64,000 bases of DNA from Rhineura floridana (Eukaryota; Chordata; Lepidosauria; Squamata; Rhineuridae). Positions 38,501 to 41,587 of this stretch are shown piece after piece. The translations under genes and the position numbers were made by a program. The notes below the pieces were generated by a model. It saw only the letters and a program-made list of their open reading frames with translations, ran no database searches and had not been told where the DNA came from. Position 1 is the stretch's first letter; every line of letters begins with the position of its first letter. Where the stretch lies: NCBI RefSeq assembly GCF_030035675.1, contig NC_084489.1:74817770-74881769 (forward strand), given 5' to 3'.

Positions 38501-39064
38501 AGGAGTCCGGAACATAACCCGCCGTATGAGTGGGGCCCTACTGTAGCTAGTTAAGCTTTGACTAATGTTGCCTCAGTGTCTTTTTCTTTGTGAGATTATA
38601 TCAAAATTTCTAAAATCTCAGAATCCATCAAGGGCAATATGCTTGTGGAAACAAGCCATCATGTGCAAATTTCCTTATGCACACATTCTATGCACCCAAG
38701 AGTTCAGGATAGGTTTCTATCTGAAGCTGCATGCTCTCTCAACAATCTCTTCAGTATAGGGAACCCTGTACATAGAATGTACTGATGTTTTGGGAAGATC
38801 ACAGGACTGGGCCCTTGACTAGGGAAGATAAATCTAAGCAATACAAGTCTTGCTAATAGTGTTGTGAAACAAATTAATTTTAATCTGAGATCCATACTTT
38901 TGCATAAGAGCATCAGAAATGTCATTGTAAGCAGATGTTTGAGTTAATGGAAAACTCTTTATTTGCCAGTCATTTGTATAACTTATGCAGCTGCTCACGG
39001 CTCTGTTTTCAGAACCCTCTATGAAATGGCTTTGCATGTTTTGGATGAAATTCTAAGTCCTTGA
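27..39064 (+). CDS. NCAPG2: NCAPG2, condensin II complex subunit G2, exons covering the C-terminal ~917 residues (5' partial)
   Basis: Non-SMC HEAT-repeat (kleisin-binding) subunit of condensin II, which compacts chromosomes in the nucleus at prophase. I recognise the family from memory of the human protein: ordered matches run through all exons, for example RSNAALLFV, VRSTGILG, SADVRCSVFKCLP, HDNSEKVRVAFVDMLLKIK, RPVSRRLV, VWCERCV, QTYLTVCKD and EELTPP-like KELTPP. Coding exons: 27-121, 1511-1580, 3187-3273, 5356-5451, 10005-10130, 11505-11684, 14629-14781, 17028-17250, 17940-18043, 21154-21327, 22140-22210, 22391-22544, 22684-22857, 23770-23883, 23979-24122, 25040-25139, 26798-26982, 28879-29025, 30333-30436, 36206-36303, 37119-37221, 39013-39064. 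All introns are GT-AG, all phases agree, and the sum is 2754 nt with one terminal stop. The start codon and roughly the first 230 residues lie upstream of the window. The reading frame is intact. The C-terminus is the least conserved part compared with human. Confidence 0.97.
920..1003. mobile_element. Fragment of hAT-type MITE with the CATCAGCC core
   Basis: It carries the core words CCCATCAGCCCTAGCCA and GGGAGCTGTAGTTCAG and ends GAGGGCCACAGGTTAGCC. The same family occurs at 52374-52508, with related cores at 5705 and 59319. The left half is eroded. Confidence 0.5.
1511..1580 (+). CDS. NCAPG2: NCAPG2 exon (2nd in window)
   Basis: Acceptor AATACAG, donor GTATAT. It encodes SLMTHIAEVYFRAWKKASGE and continues to ILE. 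The entry phase completes an Arg codon from the previous exon. It is close to identical to the human segment. Confidence 0.95.
2094..2402. mobile_element. Non-autonomous DNA transposon (MITE), CCCCATCTGCAC family
   Basis: A quasi-palindromic element beginning CCCCCCATCTGCACTAT. Its interior contains TTCCCCTCACAGAGCTACAA, shared with copies at 31387-31592 and 13413-13545. A short LINE-like fragment (2028-2090) precedes it. Superfamily not determined. Confidence 0.5.
2560..3165 (-). mobile_element. Degraded CR1/L2-like LINE 3' region (minus)
   Basis: Read on the minus strand, this resembles the L2-like LINE 3' region seen better preserved at 34545-35535. It has a TCAATTGGGCC word, an A-rich stretch, and AAATAAATAAA at one end. 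It is decayed and has no usable frame. Confidence 0.4.
3187..3273 (+). CDS. NCAPG2: NCAPG2 exon (3rd in window)
   Basis: 29 codons, phase 0 at both ends, containing CIQDFMHHAIHLPRNSP and ending KVRE. The donor is GTGTGT, a weaker match to consensus than most in this gene. Confidence 0.95.
3575..3840 (-). repeat. Degraded interspersed repeat (LINE/SINE fragment)
   Basis: It contains TTTATATCCTGCCTTTCAAGG and GGATTTGAACCTGGGTTTTC, words typical of reptile LINE/SINE 3' regions. Orientation is a guess. Confidence 0.35.
4134..4179. repeat. Perfect 28-bp palindrome in a longer hairpin
   Basis: 4143-4170 is a perfect palindrome centred on CTTGAATTCAAG. Its flanks TTCCTTTG and CAAAGGAA extend the stem with one or two unpaired bases. 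It is probably the centre of an old MITE in intron 3. Confidence 0.6.
5065..5190. mobile_element. hAT-type MITE copy (degraded)
   Basis: Same palindromic core as 5705-5842: AGCCAGCATGACCAATGGCC and GATGATGGGAGTTGTAGTTC, with CATCTGGA on the right. The ends are eroded. Confidence 0.5.
5356..5451 (+). CDS. NCAPG2: NCAPG2 exon (4th in window)
   Basis: 32 codons, phase 0 at both ends, beginning FLSYFHKQNKCRQGVEE and ending LWRALK. Acceptor TTTTACCAG, donor GTAATA. Confidence 0.96.
5697..5850. mobile_element. hAT-type MITE with 8-bp target duplication
   Basis: The element at 5705-5842 begins CAGCCTTTCCCAAC and ends GTTGGGAAAGGCTG, giving inverted ends. The whole 138 bp is close to a palindrome. 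Flanks GTTTAGAA (5697-5704) and GTTTTGAA (5843-5850) agree at 7 of 8 bases, as expected for a hAT insertion. It has no coding capacity. Confidence 0.75.
6010..6600 (+). mobile_element. Degraded L2-like LINE 3' coding remnant
   Basis: The forward strand reads like the C-terminal part of an L2 reverse transcriptase, with a VTSHL.NYN-like motif around 6080-6110 and GLECSSK-like text near 6155. Many stops and shifts are present. The better copy at 12706-13400 shows the same order. Confidence 0.45.
7267..7328 (+). repeat. Short tandem duplication (2 x ~31 bp)
   Basis: The phrase GATGTACTTACAATAGGC followed by TTTCA occurs twice in succession. Confidence 0.6.
7470..9450. other. Intron 4 sequence with nothing recognised
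   Basis: AT-rich non-coding sequence. I see no clear repeat family, exon or RNA gene apart from short homopolymer and GT runs near 8940. Confidence 0.4.
9455..9735. mobile_element. Probable MITE with repeated AACCATGG/AACTGTGG words
   Basis: The words AAACTGTGGTTA and TAACCATGGTTT occur in both orientations, and the left end resembles a common reptile MITE (GATGTTCAGACA). Boundaries and superfamily are uncertain. Confidence 0.3.
10005..10130 (+). CDS. NCAPG2: NCAPG2 exon (5th in window)
   Basis: 42 codons, ARNSEVRSNAALLFVDAFPI through FDELF. Acceptor GCGACAG, donor GTAAGT. This HEAT-like helix pair is strongly conserved. Confidence 0.97.
10512..11094. mobile_element. TA-flanked non-autonomous DNA transposon (mariner/Tc1-like)
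   Basis: The left end GAGATGTGAAGG (10514) and right end TTTACATCTC (to 11092) are inverted, and TA lies on both sides. The interior is AT-rich with palindromic A/T runs and no ORF. The small copy at 18808-18888 has the same ends. Confidence 0.5.
11505..11684 (+). CDS. NCAPG2: NCAPG2 exon (6th in window)
   Basis: 60 codons, SLLEDPQPLVRSTGILGASK through DVRCSVFK, the same length as the human exon product. Acceptor GTAATAG, donor GTAAGT. Confidence 0.97.
11742..12055. mobile_element. Probable MITE starting GGCCTGGTTCACAT
   Basis: The first 14 bases are the inverse of the end of the element at 19606-19947 (GTGAACCAGGCC). The interior has AAACTACGAGCAGTAAGCCA-like words typical of that family. 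The right end was not located. Confidence 0.35.
12706..13400 (+). mobile_element. L2-like LINE 3' end (reverse transcriptase C-terminus and 3' tail)
   Basis: The translation shows YCNALYMELPLKTVRKMQLV, VQNAVARLVTG and, past stops and shifts, KALHGLGPQYL and RERAFSVVAP, all typical of the L2/CR1-group RT C-terminal region. It ends in the hallmark GGGCGGTATATAAATAAATA tail. It is 5'-truncated and inactive. Confidence 0.8.
13413..13545. mobile_element. Fragment of CCCCATCTGCAC-family MITE
   Basis: It shares ATTCCCCTCACAGAGCTACA and the AGAGTAGTTTAACAATCAAT-like text with 2094-2402 and 31387-31592. Confidence 0.5.
13545..13728 (+). mobile_element. LINE 3' tail fragment
   Basis: The text GTAAACCATCTTGGGATATT followed by an AAATAAAATAAAT tail is the common 3' end of reptile CR1/L2-group LINEs. 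Confidence 0.5.
14629..14781 (+). CDS. NCAPG2: NCAPG2 exon (7th in window)
   Basis: 51 codons, CLPIILDNVLSHPLLEQLLP through IKSVKAAK. Acceptor TTCTTGCAG, donor GTAGGA. It contains the conserved HDNSEKVRVAFVDMLLKIK. Confidence 0.97.
14782..17027. other. Intron 7, nothing recognised
   Basis: AT-rich intron. I see no exon-like or repeat-family signal that I can name. A C-rich tract (about 17000-17009) precedes the exon 8 acceptor. Confidence 0.4.
17028..17250 (+). CDS. NCAPG2: NCAPG2 exon (8th in window)
   Basis: The largest exon here, 223 nt, beginning FWKICPIEHLLTRLEIDSRP and ending TSPTNI plus one base. Acceptor AAACCAG follows a C-rich tract, donor GTAAAG. Confidence 0.97.
17568..17810. 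mobile_element. LINE tail fragments in opposite orientations
   Basis: A minus-oriented fragment (TTTATTTTTATTTTG followed by a GCTCCAGGGCCATTTGC word) is followed by a plus-oriented tail ending GCTAATAAATAAATAA. Confidence 0.35.
17940..18043 (+). CDS. NCAPG2: NCAPG2 exon (9th in window)
   Basis: It begins AKLMLTIQSCLNACIQQGLK and ends in an acidic linker (DDEDSEKENMS). Human has a longer acidic run here, so this linker is variable. Donor GTAAGA. A SINE starts about 44 bp downstream. Confidence 0.95.
18087..18206 (-). mobile_element. tRNA-derived SINE (minus)
   Basis: The minus strand begins with CATAGCTCAGTGATAAAGCA, a tRNA A-box-like head, and ends with the LINE-like tail TCTTATGTTCCT. Same family as 54366-54547 and 61994-62147. 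Confidence 0.6.
18350..18530 (+). mobile_element. 5S rRNA-derived SINE
   Basis: 18385-18465 follows the 3' half of vertebrate 5S rRNA: CTAAGCAAGATTGGGTCTGG, TCAGTACCTGGATGGGAGAC and CACCTGGGAA, the internal promoter region. It then continues as a LINE-like tail (AAAGGTGGGGTATAAATATA) with an A-rich end. A SINE, not a 5S gene: the 5' half is poorly matched and the tail is of LINE type. Confidence 0.8.
18806..18890. mobile_element. 81-bp TA-flanked MITE
   Basis: It begins GAGATGTGAAAG and ends CTTCATATCTC, with TA on both sides (18806-18807, 18889-18890). Same ends as 10514-11092 but much shorter. Confidence 0.5.
19606..19947. mobile_element. Probable MITE, CACATCACAG...CTGTGATATGTG ends
   Basis: CACATCACAGTAAGCCA on the left is inverted as TGGCTTGCTGTGATATGTG on the right. 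There is no ORF. Remnants of a CATCAG-core MITE precede it (19560-19595). Confidence 0.45.
20010..20350 (-). mobile_element. L2-like LINE 3' end (minus)
   Basis: The plus strand reads TTTATATCCCACCCTTCCTC and, further on, ATTCCACAGGGTAGGTGCTG and CACACTAAAGGTCCGTTTCC. The same text in the same order occurs at 34555-34915, where it joins an RT remnant. It is therefore the 3' UTR end of one LINE family, 5'-truncated. Confidence 0.65.
20625..20845 (+). mobile_element. CR1-like LINE 3' end (plus)
   Basis: Reverse of the sequence at 46849-47050: GTTGGCCACTGTGAGAATAG, then a TGGACTAGATGGGCC-type word and CCTGATCCAGCAGG at the end. Confidence 0.6.
21154..21327 (+). CDS. NCAPG2: NCAPG2 exon (10th in window)
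   Basis: 58 codons, VPNNVLSIDDIPSMAGLLEV through SEYLKVFK. Acceptor TTTCAG, donor GTAAAT. Confidence 0.96.
21328..22139. other. Intron 10, nothing recognised
   Basis: Unremarkable AT-rich intron between the two exons. No repeat family named. Confidence 0.4.
22140..22210 (+). CDS. NCAPG2: NCAPG2 exon (11th in window)
   Basis: A short 71-nt exon, DDRCVSPIIVLASFMSPTSI then PTF plus two bases. Acceptor CAACCTAG, donor GTACTA. Confidence 0.94.
22391..22544 (+). CDS. NCAPG2: NCAPG2 exon (12th in window)
   Basis: It encodes CGVVSKLKNLENGATENKYS through PTQRE and includes LLDCLCRWGKVGH, near-identical to human LLDCLCSWGQVGH. The donor is GTGTGA. Confidence 0.95.
22684..22857 (+). CDS. NCAPG2: NCAPG2 exon (13th in window)
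   Basis: 58 codons, starting SSGTSKRRVLIQETHESKPE and ending LLKALEAAK, with ALDYIEYLLTHYMNRDCLLS. It lies only 139 bp from the previous exon. Donor GTAAGA. Confidence 0.95.
23770..23883 (+). CDS. NCAPG2: NCAPG2 exon (14th in window)
   Basis: 38 codons, DVLDPYIRETDARCPFYQAT through LQYK. Acceptor TTTCAG, donor GTACTG. Confidence 0.93.
23979..24122 (+). CDS. NCAPG2: NCAPG2 exon (15th in window)
   Basis: 48 codons, FASEGQEYLSALEKTGSWIE through QLVIQ. It lies 95 bp after the previous exon. Acceptor is a T-run then CTTAACAG, donor GTAGTG. Confidence 0.94.
24299..24420 (-). mobile_element. LINE 3' tail fragment (minus)
   Basis: TTTATTTCATTTTATTTTAA runs into a CCCAAGATGCTCAGGGTTGC word, the minus-oriented LINE tail pattern seen at 20010 and 34545. 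Confidence 0.4.
24760..24985 (+). mobile_element. Squamate-type SINE with BovB-like tail (tentative)
   Basis: It contains GAGTCGGAAACGACTC, close to the GTCGGAAACGACT word of BovB and Sauria-SINE 3' ends, then GTGCGGGGACACCTTTACC. It could be a SINE mobilised by the BovB machinery. Confidence 0.45.
25040..25139 (+). CDS. NCAPG2: NCAPG2 exon (16th in window)
   Basis: 100 nt, TYLTVCKDLIAVGLGDSEFQ through VVILHT plus one base. Acceptor TTATGTAG, donor GTATGT. Confidence 0.95.
25998..26342. mobile_element. Degraded hAT-like element
   Basis: The left end AAATGGAGAACATTTTTCAG and right end CTGAGGTTCCCCACCGC resemble the paired ends of the GGGGAACC/GGTTCCCC elements. The interior is non-coding. 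Confidence 0.35.
26798..26982 (+). CDS. NCAPG2: NCAPG2 exon (17th in window)
   Basis: 185 nt, beginning DRGHVFLPMILSILREVVEA and ending RQREEGIQ, with QKIFQKILECMALRLR. Acceptor TCCTTAAG, donor GTATCT. The BovB relic begins about 200 bp downstream. Confidence 0.95.
27187..27890 (+). mobile_element. BovB (RTE-clade) LINE, 5'-truncated 3' end
   Basis: The forward frames read the BovB ORF2 C-terminus: SMYGCESWTVKK, then WVLEQIKPELSLEAKMMKLR, LSYFGHILRRHDSLEKTIML, RKRGRPNKRW and WRSLIHMVAMSRGQLEGT just before the stop. The element ends with the diagnostic ACAACAACAACAA tail (27878-27889). The reading frame shifts upstream, so it is dead. BovB is known in squamates and ruminants and is inferred to have moved between them horizontally. 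Confidence 0.92.
28030..28860. other. Rest of intron 17, nothing recognised
   Basis: No family-level repeat or exon signal that I can support. Confidence 0.35.
28879..29025 (+). CDS. NCAPG2: NCAPG2 exon (18th in window)
   Basis: 49 codons, LIQSVQEPLGEFVHAIQCCT through YTLQQK. Acceptor TTTTCTAG, donor GTACAA. Confidence 0.94.
29301..29385 (-). mobile_element. LINE 3' tail fragment (minus)
   Basis: TTTATTTATTTATTAATTTA is followed by CTTGTATCCTGCCCTTCC, the minus-oriented L2-like 3' end. Confidence 0.5.
29600..29786 (+). mobile_element. LINE 3' end inserted in the Tigger-like element
   Basis: GTCGCCTAGAGTGGCCATTG and CCAGATAGGCGACGAAGAAA, then ATTAAATTTATTATTATTAT. The reverse of the same end occurs at 32505-32600. 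Confidence 0.65.
29810..30200. repeat. Tandem palindromic repeats (about 3.5 units of ~90-100 bp)
   Basis: Three units carry the palindrome GATCAGCTGTAGCATG followed by its complement, near 29908, 29982 and 30073. The last two are perfect over 28 bp. Flanks AGGAGAA and TTCCCCTCCT are also roughly symmetric. Between them lies GTGATCAGCTGGAG and GGAGTCTGATCG. Confidence 0.75.
30333..30436 (+). CDS. NCAPG2: NCAPG2 exon (19th in window)
   Basis: 104 nt, ASHPKELTPPKTFSDLPPLS through KSANVV plus two bases of an Arg codon. The acceptor lies about 70 bp downstream of the palindrome-bearing Tigger-like element. Donor GTAAGC. Confidence 0.95.
31387..31592. mobile_element. CCCCATCTACAC-family MITE
   Basis: It begins CCCCCATCTACACCATACAT and ends near CAATGTATAGTGCAGGAG, its inverse. 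The interior matches the reverse of 2094-2402 (GAATTGTAGCTCTGTGAGGG). Confidence 0.6.
32305..32500 (+). mobile_element. CR1-like LINE reverse-transcriptase fragment
   Basis: The end reads like the RT thumb motif KLLMSPHLEY (32470-32500). The rest is decayed. Confidence 0.45.
32505..32600 (-). mobile_element. LINE 3' end with (AAT)n tail (minus)
   Basis: A (TAA)n microsatellite at 32506-32534 is followed by TAGGCCGCCTATCTGGCCGA and ACTCTAGGCGGCGTACATAG, the reverse of the LINE end at 29700-29760. Confidence 0.6.
32698..34489. repeat. 128-bp tandem repeat array, 14 copies (intron 19 of NCAPG2)
   Basis: The phrase ATGGTCTCTGGCCCCTTCAG recurs every 128 bp from 32698, with no length change across 14 units (14 x 128 = 1792 bp). 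Each unit contains GTAGCTGGAGAGAGACAGGG, CCTTCCAGGCCAGGTGG and GCAGGTCTTGCAGAAACTCA. Units differ by a few substitutions: CACTTGC in the early copies and others such as the 9th and 10th, CAGTTGC elsewhere; AAATCAG against AAATTAG; GAGAGAGAC against GAGAGGAAC, the latter only in the last three. The period is not a multiple of three, so the open frames across units are not evidence of a gene. Confidence 0.97.
34545..35535 (-). mobile_element. L2-like LINE, 5'-truncated, with RT C-terminus and 3' UTR
   Basis: Minus-strand translation from 35532 to 34960 gives RSASYQLRLIRHLQPFLDRN, VTSRLDYC, KLQLVQNAAARLLTGAGYHQ and KALYSLGPGYLKD, the RT C-terminal region of L2-like LINEs. The 3' UTR follows down to TTTATATCCCGCCCTTCC and an A/T tail at 34520-34555. 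It lies immediately next to the 128-bp array. The C-terminal frame is still open for about 190 codons. Confidence 0.85.
35560..36105. other. Intron 19 stretch, nothing recognised
   Basis: A G-rich segment (35800-35975) has no family match that I can name. Confidence 0.35.
36105..36186 (+). mobile_element. LINE 3' tail abutting exon 20
   Basis: CACCGCCCAGAGAGCCTTTG and GGGCGGTATAAAAATTGAAC, then AAATAAATAAAATAAAATAA. The tail ends about 20 bp before the exon 20 acceptor. Confidence 0.7.
36206..36303 (+). CDS. NCAPG2: NCAPG2 exon (20th in window)
   Basis: 98 nt, SFLKELMESIESEEIEGIIS through YIVALIK. It follows the longest intron (5.77 kb). Acceptor TTCATTGTTAG sits right behind a LINE A/T tail. 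Donor GTCAGT. Confidence 0.94.
36440..36870 (+). mobile_element. CR1-like LINE reverse-transcriptase fragment
   Basis: The forward text matches the CR1 RT core in order: a LGSVPFNL-like stretch near 36520, AKLFRM-like and then WMLKWQMMFSEIKCKVIYP near 36670-36725. Frames are broken. It lies in intron 20. Confidence 0.6.
37119..37221 (+). CDS. NCAPG2: NCAPG2 exon (21st in window)
   Basis: 103 nt, beginning with two bases that complete a Gly codon, then RHKPSYVKDIASALQRKLTS and ending GSCMQ plus AG. Acceptor CTCAACAG, donor GTAAAC. It matches the human KHKSSKVREVAATVHRKLK region in order and spacing. Confidence 0.9.
38040..38125 (+). mobile_element. LINE 3' tail fragment
   Basis: GAGCCGCCTTGAGGGCCTTT, then AAACGGCGGCATAGAAATAG and a (AAATA)n tail. 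Confidence 0.6.
38363..38545. mobile_element. Tigger/pogo-like MITE, 179 bp, with TA target duplication
   Basis: 38365-38543 begins CAGTAGGGCCCCGTTTTACG and ends GAGTGGGGCCCTACTG. TA flanks both sides (38363-38364, 38544-38545). The right arm GTCCGGAACATAACCCGCCG is a Tigger-like terminus. No ORF. It is the compact relative of 29508-30263. Confidence 0.8.
39013..39064 (+). CDS. NCAPG2: NCAPG2 terminal coding exon
   Basis: Acceptor CTGTTTTCAG. The first base completes an Arg codon, followed by TLYEMALHVLDEILSP and a TGA stop. Human ends with a similar short tail (FLYESSSRTLGELLNS, recalled). The match is modest, but frame and position both fit. Confidence 0.87.
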
Positions 39065-39420
39065 CCACATAACTATTTATATGAGCTAAGGAAACAGTGA
39101 AGAAGATGTATTCAACGCTTCCAAAGAGAGTCAAACTACTTAACTGCACAGTGCTTTGCCCTGAGCATGAAAAATTGTTTTTTATTGGTGCTTCCTTGTA
39201 ATGTGGCTGTGACTGCTGGAATATGCAATATTTAAAAACAAAAATCAAAATTGTACATTTGTATCGTAAGAATTATGACAAAACATTTGTTAAATGCTAA
39301 AATATTTCTGACCATTGTATCCTTTGTAACTTGTATCCTTGAGTTACCTTTTGTATATATTTAAAAGAGTTCTTTTGAATAACATCCAGATCTTTATATT
39401 AAATCTCTATGTGAACTGCA
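39065..39420 (+). other. NCAPG2: NCAPG2 3' UTR (inferred)
   Basis: Repeat-free AT-rich sequence from the stop codon to the first plausible cleavage region, just after the ATTAAA signal. The true end could instead lie past the AATAAA near 39560. Confidence 0.6.
39398..39403 (+). promoter_or_regulatory. Candidate poly(A) signal ATTAAA for NCAPG2
   Basis: ATTAAA lies 334 bp after the stop. It is followed about 20 bp later by CA and then a GT-rich stretch (CATGTCTGTTC), the usual layout of a cleavage site. Confidence 0.55.
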
Positions 39421-39559
39421 CCATGTCTGTTCAGTACCAACATATTTCACATAATGTAACTATTAAGTAAGAAATGCTGTAACTTATGTTTTTAATATGG
39501 TATTTCACACACCTTTATTGAATACTGAGTAATCCTTTCTGGAAGGCAATGTGATCACC

Positions 39560-39565
39560 AATAAA
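39560..39565 (+). promoter_or_regulatory. Alternative poly(A) signal AATAAA for NCAPG2
   Basis: Canonical hexamer about 160 bp beyond the ATTAAA. It could serve a longer 3' UTR form. Confidence 0.35.
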
Positions 39566-39699
39566 GATAGGTACTTCTGCTGACTTATTCTGACTGTTGA
39601 TGCAGAATAATTTAGGAATGTCATACATGCGTCTATAAAAAGGCTGCTCTAATAGGTTCTCTCCAGCCCTTCTGTGCAAGCAGTCACAGGTTTGCAACT

Positions 39700-39785
39700 T
39701 TTCAGCTGTTGTTGGACTGCAGCTCCCATCAGCCCCAGCCAGCACGGCCAACGGCCAGCAACATCTAGAGGGCCCCAGATTCCTG
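39700..39785. mobile_element. Fragment of CATCAGCCCC-core MITE
   Basis: GACTGCAGCTCCCATCAGCC followed by CCAGCCAGCACGGCCAACGG and CAACATCTAGAGGGCC. One half of the palindromic family is missing. Confidence 0.5.
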
Positions 39786-39960
39786 ATCCATAGTCTTGTA
39801 GACAGGAGCTGATACCAGCCCAAGAAAAGGACACCCACAACGTCTCCCATGTAGTTAGTCTATTTCTCCTTTGTTCCAGACTCCAGTCTTATGAGATGAG
39901 ATCTAGTTTACTGGAAACCTGTTTTGTCTGACAATGCTATTAATGCTGTCATAGGCTATA

Positions 39961-40078
39961 TTTTCCCTATGAGTCCGGCCATCACAGCGGGTGTGAGCTC
40001 CACCTATCATGCGAAGGCAAGAATGTCTTTGAAGTCAAGACTAGGGGCGTCAGGCCCCTCCCACTCTCCAGTTCATTC
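39961..40078 (+). repeat. Left inverted terminal repeat of the DIRS element
   Basis: It starts TTTTCCCTATGAGTCCGGCC and ends CTCTCCAGTTCATTC. It is inverted at 46487-46604 with a handful of differences. Confidence 0.88.
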
Positions 40079-40099
40079 TTGCCTTCGTACGAACAAGAT

Positions 40100-41587
40100 T
40101 GGAAAACTTATCATTGAGATCCTATAGCGTAGCATTTAGCTAAGTTGTTTTTGTATTTGTTTATTTGTTTTGACTGGGTGCGAACCCAGCGTCCCTTGTG
40201 TGTCTTCCCAGTCCTTCTTTCCCTACTTTCACTTACCTCTGTTGCTTGTTAGAGGTTCTTTCCCTCAAAGACCGCAGCTGCGGTTCTCCCTGATTTGGCT
40301 TTAACATTTTATTTTCGTTCTCTCTCCTGCTTGTCTGGCGAACCCCACAGAGACCGCGGCTGCGGTGTTCTGTGTTTTTTGGCCGTTTTGAGCTTCGGGA
40401 GATCGCAGCCTTTTCTCTCCCGTAGCAGTTCTGCCTTTCTCAAGTCGCGCTCTGTGGAGCCCTTGAAGAGACCGCGACTGCCGTTTTCTCCGAGGTGGGA
40501 GCCTGCGGCTGCGGCTCCCTCCAACCTTTTTTAATCTACCAGGGTTCTGCGTCCCTGGAGCCTGGCAATCCGGCTTTCTCTCCGCTCCTTTATTTTGCCG
40601 CGGAGAGCCCTGTTCCCGCCGGCGACAGCGGCTTGCCTCCTGCTGCCTCAGCCCTCACAGGCTTTTCTCGGCACGTTAGTTTCGCCGCGGCTAGCCCTGC
40701 TCCCGGCGCCGGCAGCGGCTTGCCTCCTGCTGCCTTATCCCTCACAGGCTTCTATCTGCACTTTCTTTTTGGGGTTTTTTTGGAGCCGCTAGTGCGGTTA
40801 TCGGCCCCGCGGCTCCCCCTGCTAGTCTGTGCTGGGCAGCCCTTCCCCTCACTTCATCCCCAGACGGCCGCCATTGCTCCTTCTCTCTCCGCCTTTTTTG
40901 ATCGTTTTTTCCCGCCCTTTCTTCCGGGTGCCATTTTTTGAATTCAAAATTCCCACCTTTTTTGTTACCCTTTATTAACCATCGGATACCCTCCCTGCAG
41001 GCTATCTATCCGCATGTGTGTTGTATACGTGCTGCAAACGGACTTATACAGGGCTGACTTGCACACAAATTTACTGTGGTGCTGCAAACAGACTTACACA
41101 GGGCTGACTTGCACACAAATCTACCGTGGCTGTAATCCTAGTGGCTGGATTATATTATCAAGGCTGGAGCTCCAATCCTAGTGGCTGGATTGTATTATCA
41201 AGGCTGAAGCTTTAATCCTAGTGGCTGAATGGTATTATCAAGGCTGGAGTTTTAATCCTAGTGGCTGGATTGTATTATCAAGGCTGGAGCTTTAATCTTA
41301 GTGGCTGATTTGTACTAAATCTGATTTATATTGGTATATCCTGCCCCCTCTGGGGACGTGTACCACGCCTGAAACCCAGCCTACAGCACTAATCTGAGTG
41401 TGCTAAGTCTAAATACAGCCTATAACATATTAACACTAATACCTTAGTGCATCCTGCCCCCTCTGTGGCAGTGCACTCCGCCATCTGCCAGTGTATTCTA
41501 CCCCCTCCGTGGTCGTACGCTGAGCCAGTTCGGGATTTTACATCCTGCCCCCTCCGTGGCAGTGTACTGTACCCAAGTTAATATAAG
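40100..41587 (+). mobile_element. DIRS leader with CG-rich and tandem-repeat segments
   Basis: A GC- and pyrimidine-rich leader (40300-40930) is followed by two 50-bp direct copies (41029-41128), a 40-bp tandem repeat (41134-41322) and several CCTGCCCCCTC words. It probably holds the promoter and untranslated region. Open frames here look like composition effects. Confidence 0.6.
41134..41322 (+). repeat. 40-bp tandem repeat, ~4.7 copies
   Basis: The phrase AATCCTAGTGGCTGGATTGT recurs at 41134, 41174, 41214, 41254 and 41294. Confidence 0.9.

Noticed and set aside
39881-39960. Target-site duplication flanking the DIRS element (CCAGTCTTATGAG against CCAGTCTTGAGG)
   Set aside because: The left copy lies about 70 bp outside the terminus set by the internal complementary region, and DIRS elements are not known to make target duplications.
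40295-40941. Long open frames in the GC-rich stretch
   Set aside because: Low-stop, C/T-rich composition inside the DIRS leader. No domain or motif.
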